64,000 bases of DNA, taken from assembly GCF_016859285.1 (NCBI RefSeq), contig NC_053422.1, positions 19,560,001 through 19,624,000 of the forward strand, read 5' to 3'. Positions 40,427 to 51,506 of this stretch are shown piece by piece (the stretch's first letter is position 1; every line of letters begins with the position of its first letter). Below the pieces are notes generated by a model. The model had not been told where the DNA came from, searched no databases, and saw nothing but the letters and a program-made list of their open reading frames with translations. This DNA is from Xiphias gladius. Its lineage: Eukaryota > Chordata > Actinopteri > Istiophoriformes > Xiphiidae. The position numbers and the translations under genes are program-made.

Positions 40427-41244
40427 CTGAAAACAGCACGATGAAGCAAAAATATCCGTGCTGTTGACTTGGATGAAGGAAACATGATTTTTACTGTGAT
40501 ATATACAAGACTGGCCTGTGTGACCCTCCCACTCAATGGAATTACTTACAAAGTAGCCTTTCTCACTCCCGACGAGTTTGGATCATAATGTGCTCATTAT
40601 TGCATAGTAGGCACAGGGTGAGAATTGTGACCAGCAAATCCCATTCAGAATGTCAGAAATGCTTTTGTGCTCACTTGTTATTTTGTTTTGTTTTCATAAG
40701 TTTTTGATTCAAATGTATGAGTTTGTGGGACAGATAAATAGATTTTAGAGCATTTCTAGGAAACAACTGGGGAAATGGAAAGAAATGTGTCTGTTTCAAT
40801 CACACAAACAAGGTTTGCCAGATGCCTCTATTGTTGATAAAATAACCTATCAGTGGTTAGTTTACGTAAAAATATATGGTTTTTATTGTGAAATCATAGA
40901 TGCGGTCAAATCTGGACTGAATCAAAATATTTTATTATTAAATATTTTAACAGTTATAAATACACAATGAATATAATACATATAATAATAATAATAGCCT
41001 TATTTCATGCCCTCGGGGTTATTGATTTCAAAAATGATTAGTGATGAATAGTGATTAAGAGTGATTCGTTTTTTTGTCTGAGATTACATTAGATTACATT
41101 TCGACAGGCATTTAGCAGTTTTCCCAGCTCCACCTGAATTAAAGTAAGGCGCTCGTGATCAGTGTGCAGTGCAGTTTCAAAGCAGAAGAGGTCAGCATAC
41201 AACAATTACATTTCATCATGCCTCCCTCCTCCGTCTGTGTTTAC

Positions 41245-41320
41245 CTCATACGGTCCCCTCTCGCTCTGAACACTGGCGGAGGGAACACTAAAGTCGCTCC
41301 AGGATAACCTGATATGAAGA
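41245..41320 (-). other. Candidate first exon of slc7a2
   Basis: The minus strand has a clear donor ATGAG|GTAAAC at 41245-41244, preceded by a mildly CpG-containing stretch. Only the donor can be placed; the right limit is nominal. It would put the slc7a2 transcription start about 1 kb from that of anxa6, in head-to-head orientation. Confidence 0.25.
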
Positions 41321-41792
41321 CACACAAATAAGGGGACTGAGGTCAAACAGCCATATCTCCTTGATAGACTGGGCACAACATGAACTCTTCAAATAGAGGC
41401 ATGGAGAAAAAAAAAAAAAGTGTCATTCATGCCGTGAGTGGAGGTCAGGTGGTGTCAGGGACACGCTGAGGGTGCCCACAAAGCAAAACCCCAGCCGTGC
41501 CACCGGGGTTGACTTCCAGCCGGGATGAAAGTCATGAGTCATCGTGCCTCTGCTATGAAGTGTGGTTCTTCTTCCAGCAAGTCTCCTCTCCTCTCTTATC
41601 TCCCCTGCCACCACTCTCCATACATAGTCTCACAGTATCAGTGTTGGGGTATGTCTGCAGTCAGACATCAAGCTAGTTTGTAGCCATGTCTGTGCCTCCC
41701 ATCCCAGTACCAATGGGAGTTTATGGGCATCTGTGAATGCTACAAGTTCATTTCTTTCATATTTTGGAGACTTCCGTAGACCACAATGCTGA

Positions 41793-41823
<31 letters not shown>

Positions 41824-42156
41824 CCCTCTCCCCCCCTGGCCCTGCTGGTGTCTCTCCCCCTCTTACTGGAACAGACGCCGGGCAGGACAGAAATAGTGCA
41901 GGCAGACTCTCTCTTCAGTGCCAGCAAGCTCCCCTGAAAATCACGTTTGAAGTGTGTCTTGTGACAAAGTTCAGAAATTCCAACTCACAGACTTTTTGTT
42001 TTTTTCCCTCCGAGCGTCACGTGACTTTTCCAGATGCTGCAGCAGCTGCAGGAAAAGATGTTGCCCGGTCTCTCAGGTTTTAAATTGTACTGTCTTTACG
42101 GTAAGACATTGCACCGCTACATTCGGCCTCTCTTTCTCTCTCTCTCTCTCTCCTCC

Positions 42157-42159
<3 letters not shown>

Positions 42160-42214
<55 letters not shown>
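42160..42214. repeat. CA microsatellite upstream of anxa6
   Basis: A pure (CA)n tract of about 55 bases directly after a (CT)n tract at 42125-42152. It lies within the proximal promoter region of anxa6. Confidence 0.95.
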
Positions 42215-42218
<4 letters not shown>

Positions 42219-42397
42219 CGAGAGAGAGACACACTTTGGGGCAGCTGCGCGAGAGAGCGCTGCAGTCACAGTTACGTCACGGAGGACACGTAACGGCACT
42301 GCTTGAGTCGGACCGGAGGAGACAGACAGACCGGGTTGGCGGAGCAGAGACAGCAGGGCCACTCTCACCCGACACCGACACTTCCTGCTCAGAGAAG
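42215..42397 (+). promoter_or_regulatory. anxa6: anxa6 promoter region and non-coding first exon
   Basis: A short CpG-rich stretch follows the CA tract and includes TTACGTCA, close to the CRE consensus. It ends in a strong donor AGAGAAG|GTAGGC at 42397. The next anxa6 exon starts with 5' UTR, so this is the natural first exon. The exact transcription start within 42240-42330 is not known. Confidence 0.55.
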
Positions 42398-43425
42398 GTA
42401 GGCTGTAATCTGTTTAAAAAAAAAAAAAAAAAATCGGAGTCTTCTTCCGTCCGATCTCAGACCGCTTCTTCAGGGCCAATGGACTGCGTTAGAAATGCAC
42501 CGGGGGAAGATTGCCGATGCGTCATTATTGAATGTGCCAATGAGCTGCAGCAAGCAGTGAGACACCCCTGCTTTAATACAGCGAATGAGTAAATATGAAA
42601 ATTAAAAAAAAGATAGTTCAGTGTATCTAAAACATGTTGGTTTTTTCTGTTTGTTTCAGGGCAAAGCCTAAAGTTAGAGAAAAAAAAAATCTATAGTTAG
42701 ATATAAAGCCTCAGAAGTTTATTCTTCTTCAGAACAAGGGTGTGGCTCTGTGTATATAGGGGCCTAGTCCCCCCCCAAGACCTTGAATCTGACATGAAGT
42801 TAAACTGTGCATGCTATTTTTGGAGAGCTTCTCTTCTGTCTTAAGCAAACAGTACAGCATCTAAACCTTGCATGGAGTGTATTTTTTTCTCAGTGGAAAA
42901 CCTGAACAAAGTCAAACCTTATTGTAATTTCACTGTAACTCTAAACTACGATTCTAAATCATGAAACATATGGAGTGAAAGTTAGCTGAACTCATTTCTC
43001 CACAGTAGCTGCACCTCCATATGCTTATGGAGGCGCAGCCTGAATGGCTGCATTATAAGTGGTGTCAGTATGGAAAATGTGACTAAGTATTTTTCCTGCC
43101 AGTTAGTTTATTGCGAATTCCGTCTCCCAACATGTCATTTTAGGTGACTGTGATGTCAAGTCTGATAGAAAATGGTCTCCCTGCAGTGTTTCTGGTGCAG
43201 TGCTGCTGTGCTCTCGCTCAGACTTAAGTGATCAATTCGAACAGGCTTTCAGGCAACAGACTGAACAGACCACCTCATTAGATTCAGTCAGGAAAGGAGG
43301 GATCACCGTGTCTCTTTGCAACATAATTTCCCACACATCGAAGGGGAATGACACCTTCACTGGGGCATGGGTGTTTTGCAAGGCTGCTATCCAGTCCTTC
43401 ATCAGCATTTTCTCTCTCTCTCTAG

Positions 43426-44473
43426 GCCTGAAACTATTGATTTCTGCACAGTGTTGACACAGAAGACCAAATATAGAAATGGTAAGTGGACCGGACGTTT
43501 CTCGGCTTGCATTATGTAAGTATGATGTGGATTATATCGTACTGCTGACCAGATCTTGTGTCTATGGAACATGGATGGTTTTGTGTACTACTGAATGAGG
43601 TGTCGACAGAGTGAGGTCATTTTTCCGCCACCTGCCACCATGTGAGTCCTCCCCATCGTAAAGGCAGCAGTGTAGGGTGTCGTTGCTACCTGTGGCACCT
43701 GCACATTTGATGGACACACCTTTCCATCTTTCCACATCTTTCCAAAGTCACTGGCTTCGTAGAATTATTTAAACCTTATGTCAGTGCACTGCCGTTCTGG
43801 TCCTACTTGAGGTGAAACACACACTCGCTTTTGATTATAATCTGCACAGTTGTGGCCTTGGCAACAGAAGAAACAAACCTATAGGGAGGAAGGAAGGGGT
43901 AGAAATGTAGCTCGTGAGATCAAAACAGCGTAAGGGTTTTTCCATACCAGGAGAAATGTCATTACTTGGTTGAAAAGCCTGTTGCGAGGGGCTTGTATTT
44001 GTGGTCCTGTTGCTATGTGGGTGAAGCTCTCCAGCTGTCGTGAGGAGTGATCGTTGTTGTAGTGAAGCAGAGGATCAGAGCATGTGCAGTGGCCCCTCAG
44101 CAGGGTGGAGAGAACATTTTGGCTGAATGCCTCAATGCAGCAGCAACTGCTACAGCAGCAGCTGCAGTTTAAGCTTTCAATATTCCTATTTGCCATAGTG
44201 ATCGAGCTTAAAACACCACAGCTTCATAGGACTAAAATGACAGACCTAGGATCATTTTCATGTGTGAGCAGTAACCTTTTTTTTTTTACCAGAATGTGTT
44301 TATTTAAGAGCTTTACATTGCTTTACGCGACCAAAGAAGTTTGTTTGTATAGTCTGACATTTTTTATTGTGTTTGAGTCACTGTATGTCAGATCCCTGCA
44401 AAGAGAGGTGCTCTGTGTGCAACCTGACTCCCTGCAAGTTATACACACCGTCGCCCCCCATCCCTCCCCCCAG

Positions 44474-44523
<50 letters not shown>

Positions 44524-47500
44524 CACACACACACACACACAAAAACAGACACGCATGCACACACATGGCAGCAGGTTTTTTCTCTGATCTGCTGGGGGTG
44601 AGACAGGTGCAAGCAGGCAGCTGCTGTAATGGCTTCACCTCCTGTCCAGGCGTCCTGCCACTGCCACATTTACTCAGCCCACTACTCAGAGCCTGCAAGG
44701 CACCCTGTTGTGGGATATGCACTGCAATCTTGTGACCCTGAAAATGCAAGTGTAGTGTGAGTCCTAGTCTCCTGAACCTTAGTTGAGAAGGTTCACAGCC
44801 CCCATCTCTCTCAACTTTATGATGATAAGATAAGATGAAAAAGAAGAAGAAGTGGTGCCAGGGGTTGGGAGGAGCAGTATCTGCAAAGTCCTAACAGTTG
44901 TTGAAGGAATAAACACTACGGCCGTGCTAGTGGCTCTGTGAAGCTCTAGACTGCTCAGGCACTTAGGTGCAGTGGGGTTCTGAGCTACATGCTGACATCA
45001 GCGTGCTAACATGCTCTTAATGACAAGGCTAACAGGCTCATGTTTAGCGGAGCTAATGATCAAAATCTTAGTTTAGTGCTTTAGCCCGCTAACATTTGCT
45101 AATTAGCACTAGGCACAAAGTACAGCTGAGGCTGATGGGAATGTCATGCATTTTGCAGGTATTTGGTCATAAAAAATAAAGTAATCGATAAATACATTTT
45201 TAAATAAATTGAAATTTTGACCCGATGACAGAGTTGTGGATCTATTGGCATCCCTGGAGCTGCGGTACTAGTGTGCCAAAAAATGAAAAGTAATATATTC
45301 ATCTTATACCAAGAAATACAGACCTATTCCTTTTAAAAGCAATGTTGTTTCCCCTGGCAGCACTTTCCTTGGATTTATGTTTCTTTTTTTTTTGCCACAA
45401 TTGCTGTTGGTTGGACTCCCCTGAGCTGTGGCTAGTAACCTCACCTCAGTAGCCACAGTCCAGTTGGCTGCTGTTAACACCAATATAACACATAGCCACA
45501 GTTCAGACTCATTCCCCCCAAAATATCCCAAACATCTTTAAAAATCCTGCATCTTTAAAAATCCTGTTTCAGACACACCTCCGGCACATTTACAGTATCC
45601 ACAGAGTCTCGGATAGAGGGATAACGTGACCATGTATTTTGTAACTTCTTTATCTGTAACTTTAGTGTGAAAAAGTAGCATTTCTGTGTATTGTGTCAGA
45701 GCTCCAAACACCCTATACATCACTGTGCACGTTGTTCTTGAATCATCACACTTAGAAATGTCTCACCTCTGAAAAACATTTGAACTATTTTTCTCACAGG
45801 TGTTCAGAGGCACAATAGTAGATGCACCGGACTTTGATCCCAGCGCTGATGCTGAGACCCTTTACAGTGCTATGAAAGGCATCGGTGAGTGCCTCACCCC
45901 TCCGTGATTTTTGGCCACAGAGTCACAAAGGTCATCTTTCAACCTATCCCCTCGTCGGCTGGACCATCAAACAAAGAATTTAACCCCGCAGAAGTGACAA
46001 TAATACAGTTGGAGATCAGTTTCTGACATGTGACTGAGATGGCTTTGTTGTTGAGCGTGTTGCCTTGTGTTCCTCAGGTAGTGACAAAGAGGCCATCCTG
46101 GACCTGGTTACTTCCAGAAGCAATTCACAGAGGCAGGAAATTATTGAAGCATACAAGTGTAACTTTGGAAAGGTACAAGGATACATCTGATCATCACATT
46201 TATCATCTTTGCTAAAATATAAACTCCTTTTTCTCAGATTCTTTTAATGTCATGCCAACTAGTTATTTGCTACACTTTAAGACTAAAATATAATGTTGTT
46301 TCACTAGGACCTGATTGAGGATCTGAAGTATGAGCTGACAGGCAAATTTGAGCGTCTCATCGTCAGTCTGATGAGAACTCCGGCCTACCATGATGCCAAA
46401 GAAATCCATGATGCAGTCAAAGTAAGACATTTACCTCACAGTCAAATTCTTTCTCAGTCTCCAGTCACATCAAATGAAGCAGAAGCTACTTTGTGTTTAA
46501 CTCCATGCTCTGTTTTAAGGGAACTGGAACCAATGAGAAGTGCCTGATTGAAATCCTGGCGTCTAGAAACAACCAACAGATACATGAGATGACTGCAGCA
46601 TACAAGAATGGTAAGGCCTGTTAAATGAGATGTCATTTTAAATAAACAAATTACTTGTTCAGCATCTGCAAACTTTTTACAGTGATATCTGTGTCTGTCT
46701 TAAGCCTATGGCAGAGACATGGAGGAGGACATAATCATGGACACTTCAGGTCACTTTAAAAAGATGCTGGTTGTTTTACTTCAGGTCAGTTCACTCGCCA
46801 GCGAAATATCCAGTCGGCCATGCGGTGACTGTCCTAGCCACATTACCTTTAACCGCTGACTGATCAGCAGCGTCTTGTTTTGGTAACTGTGTTCTAATGG
46901 TTTCAGGGGACCAGAGATAACTCAGGAGTGGTGGATGCGGACTTGGTGGAGCAGGATGCACAAGTGAGAATTTGAACATTTTGCAACTAGTAGAAAAGTG
47001 CAACATGTTTGGGCTTTTTGATTTAATACATCCTCCATTTTAAGGTCATAGAACTTGTAAAGTGTATTGTAACCTTAAGTAGGAAAAAAATCACTAATGT
47101 AAGATAGCAATACTTTTCTTTGAAAGGGACATATTGGAGACAGTTTAATGGCTTCATCTGAATATACATGGATGTCTGTACAACAATTCATGACAGCTCA
47201 TCAAATATTTGTTGATAAATTGTTGTCTGGACCAAAAAGGTGGGCCTACTGGTGAACGTTGCCATCCCTTGTGCCATGTTGCTAGCGTGGCTAAAAAAAT
47301 CACATGATATTAATTTGCAAAGTAGGATTAGGTTACTAATTAGGGTAGATATATCCTACTTAGAGACCTTGTCTGTAACATAATTTTTTTTTTTCTTCTT
47401 TTTTTTTGTTGCTTTTTTTGCTTTTTCAAGATTGTTATCCTGTGTTTTCTCACCTCTGCGTAGGACCTGTATGCAGCAGGCGAGGAGCAGTGGGGGACCG

Positions 47501-50500
47501 ATGAGGCCAAATTCATTATGATCCTGGGAAACCGCAGTGTGACCCACCTCCGCATGGGTGAGCAAGGCTCTCAGGGAAATTAACACAACACTGAGGCATC
47601 CAAGACATTCGCACAGTGACCCTGTGTCTCCCAGGAGTTAATGGCACGCTGAAAGCTGTTGTAAGAGTGTTATTGAGGAGTCATGATTTGTAGCTGAATT
47701 CCACGCCGTAACACTCCTCTAGTACTGGGCCTTACTGAGGCCTGCTGTTCCGAACCGAAGTTTAAATAATGTGTGCCACAGAGATAATGAGCAACACAGC
47801 AATAAATGCAATTCCTCTAACTGAATGAGAGCTTTTTTTTTTTTTGGAGAAGGCAGGAAGAAAGATGGCAGAAGAAGGAAGGAAATGTAACTTCAGATAA
47901 ATTTTGCTTCAATACAAGCCGGTCACTTTTTTGTGAATGCAATTCGTTCAAAGCTGTGAGCACGTCTTGTTATTACTTTAACATGACCGAAATGACAGTT
48001 CCTGCACACCAATCCGTCAGCGTAACATTAAGATACAAACATCACGTAATGTTGTTTTGCCGTCTGTCTGTTGTTGGTTTAGTTTTTGATGCTTACGAGA
48101 AGATTGCAGAGTTGTCCATCGAGGACAGCATAAAGAATGAGCTGTCTGGAGACTTTGAGAGGCTGATGCTGGCCGTTGGTAAGAAGAACTCACTACGCAG
48201 CACACTTCATCCGTTTTTGCAGAAAGTACCACTCTATGATCGGGGTTGTAAAATGTCAAGTTGCCAATTATTGCTCATCTGATATTTTATCACAGTCCAG
48301 TGCATAAGGAGCGTCCCCATGTTCTTTGCCAAGCACCTTTACAAGTCAATGAAGGTAACGCACTCTAAGTAAAAATAGCCATTCAGTCTGGTTCCAGCCG
48401 ATTTGTAGACAGATATGCTTTAGCAACACAGTCATTAGAACACATTTTTCTTCTGCATTTAAACTTGGTTAGGGCTACTTATTGTTGCCACATTAACCTT
48501 CCCCTCAACACTTGTCCTCTCCTTCATTTCCAGGGTCTCGGTACAGCTGACAACACCCTGATAAGGATCATGATTTCTCGCTCTGAAATAGACATGTTGG
48601 ACATTCGAGAGTTTTTCCGCCTCAGATACGAGAAGTCGCTTTATAACATGATAAAGGTTAGAAAAAAGCTACGAAGATTATGAACTGCTTTTAGGATTTA
48701 ATAATATTTGACACAAACATAATTTTGTCTATGTTTAAACCTAATAGGATGATACATCAGGTGATTACAAGAGGACTCTGCTCAATCTGTGTGGAGGAGA
48801 TGATGAGTAAGTTTCAGTATTGCTACAAACAACGGCAGCAACCAGGTGGGGGTGCCAGAGCACCACCTTTCGGGAGTTATTGTTTCCTCAACTGTTTGTT
48901 GATTTCCAAAGACTGTTCGAAAATAAAGCAGCAGAGTTAAGTCTGTTTTATAAGAGATTCCTCTTCCTAGAAATGTACCCAACATATACCGCTTGAGGTT
49001 TTAGCTTTGCTGAGTGTGCTGTGTTGTGTCACACTGATCATTACAGCTTAGCTGGAGAGTTCTTCCCTGAAGCTGCTCAGATAGCCTACAAGATGTGGGA
49101 ATTAAGTGCCATGACCAAAGTCCAGGTTTGGGCCTCCATTTGCTCTCACTTTAGATGTGTCATTGCATGTTTGGCTTGGCAGTGGCATGCATCTTAATTA
49201 TCTGCTGGCCCTGCAATGATCTGCATCTTGCAGTGCCACAAACATGTGCTATTAACACCGCCATGAGTGCACAGTGAAGGTTTTGTCTAATGGAAGATAG
49301 GATGAGAATGCTGTTCACTGAAATACAAAAATGATTTTGTTAAAGGTTTGCTTCGCTAAGTCCTAGGAGCCGGTGAATGTCAAAAAAGATCTCAGCATTT
49401 TTGTCAACAAAAGGCCGTCTCACTAACGCTTTATATGACTGAGTTGTGTTTCCGCCTACCCACCTTTTCATTTTTAGTGGTGTCATGGCTTCTAACCCCA
49501 AGAGGGCACACTCCCCCTCAAATGCCCAGAGATTATTATTACAAAGCTTATTATGCTGTTTCAGAGTTTGTATTATCTAAATCATCTTTCAACAATAAAC
49601 AATTATTTGAAAATTTCCATTTTGCATGCGTTGCAGACCTCTGTGTGTTTGCTGCTTTAAGCTCACAGATGTGGTGTATGTAATTCAAGGATAACAGAGT
49701 GTGTATCCGAAACTGCCACTTCGCATTATGTTTGTGTCTATGTGGAAACAGGGAATCTCATTCTTCCAATTTTGTCCTTTCCACTACTTCAGCTAAGGCC
49801 AACAGTCCGCCCCGTAGCCAATTTTGACCCTGCTGCTGATGCACAAGCCCTGAGGAAAGCTATGAAGGGATTCGGTATGCAACCCTGAAAACTAAAGCAC
49901 ATTTACACTGCTACTACAATTTTACAAAACACATTTTAAGACTTTTATTATGTCTTTATTGACCACAGGAACAGATGAAGATGCAATCATTGACATTGTT
50001 GCACAGAGAAGCAATGCCCAGAGGCAGGAGATCAGACAGGTGTTCAAATCCCTGATGGGAAGGGTGAGAGAGATGAATAATTGAAAATAAAAAAATCAAT
50101 AAACGAAGATTCAAGTTGGAGCATTTTTCACACCTCTTCATTTTTTGGTGCACATGTACATCTGTTAAACTCAGAAACAGTTAAAAATCTCATTGGTTAT
50201 TGGCTTGATTTTCACAGGATCTGATGAAGGACCTGAAGTCTGAACTGTCAAAGAACTTAGAGAGGCTGATCATCGGGCTCATGTTGACCCCTGCAGAGTT
50301 TGATGCCAAAATGATGAGGAAGGCAATCGAGGTACAGCTGACGCAAAACACCTAACACAGAGAGTATTTGGAAGTCAAATAATTTTGCATTGTAGGTTTT
50401 TAACTATAACTTATCAAACACTGACTGAATTTCCTTGTGTACAAACCTGACTCATCCTTTACTCTGAACAGACAAATTGAGTTCAGAGTAATTTAATAAT

Positions 50501-51457
50501 TTGCTTATCAGGAGTCAGTATACAAATAAACACCCATTTGCTGTATTTCTAAGTCTTGAATGCTCATAAGCACTGTTTATTGGTGCTTGTCTATGTGGTT
50601 GTTTTTTTGTTGTTGTTTTTGCTTTTGTGACTCCTTTGCCATTTTGTGGTGAGAACTCACTGTGCAAACTAATTCTAACAGGGGGCTGGGACAGATGAAC
50701 ATGCTCTGATCGAGATCCTGGTCACCAGGAGCAACAAGGAAATACATGCCATGGGTGCTGCCTATAAGGATGGTGAGTGTGATCCCCAAAAATCCCCTTA
50801 AAAGTCACTTTCTTGTTTTTAGAAACCTTCTACATGCAACGTATCATTTCACAGCCTATAAGACGTCTCTGGAGGAAGCCATTCAGTCAGACACATCAGG
50901 CCACTTCTGCCGCATCCTTGTTTCTCTTGTACAGGTAATGTTTATCATCATGAGAACTTAGACTGTGTTTAATTTCTACACCCACTCACTGGTTGCAGTC
51001 TGTCTGCTGATGATAGCAGAGAACAAAAAGGTCTATTTAATCACCTCCTTAGTTTTCTTTCGTCATGACTTATAAAAGAAAAAAAATTCTCCCTGTGAAC
51101 CATTGACATTGAATAGATAAAAGCTATGCATTATTAATAATTTGCATTTCTTTATTTTGTTCAGGGTGCAAGAGAGGAGGACCCTGCGGATGTGGAAAGA
51201 GCAAATGCAGATGCGCAGGTGATACAGTGTATGACTGTAAATTTTATTGTGTCAAAAAGGTGAAATAAATGAATGCGGTTAAATGTTTGTTCCTGTTGTT
51301 CCTCCTGAACTTTTCAGGAACTTGCCACTGCATGCAATGCAGAATCTGATGACATGGAGATGAAGTTCATGAGTATTCTGTGCACCCGGAGCCACCCCCA
51401 TCTCAGGAGAGGTAAAAGTCAAGACAGATGGATCACAGTGAACGACTAATTACAAAA

Positions 51458-51506
<49 letters not shown>

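Larger units (their letters stand above)
38480..42250. other. Region between slc7a2 and anxa6 coding parts
   Basis: No protein-coding exon was found. On the minus strand it holds three candidate slc7a2 5' UTR exons (listed). It also holds a G-rich quadruplex-type run at 38589-38610, a 27-base T run at 39683-39709 and a (CT)n tract at about 41796-41822. The right end grades into the anxa6 promoter. The rest is AT-balanced intron or intergenic DNA. Confidence 0.5.

Noticed and set aside
41954-42592. Plus-strand open frame of 212 codons
   Set aside because: It is carried by CT and CA microsatellites and crosses the anxa6 first-exon donor; not a protein gene.
44084-44749. Overlapping frames with long His-Thr or Cys-Val runs
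   Set aside because: They are translations of the CA microsatellite in an anxa6 intron.
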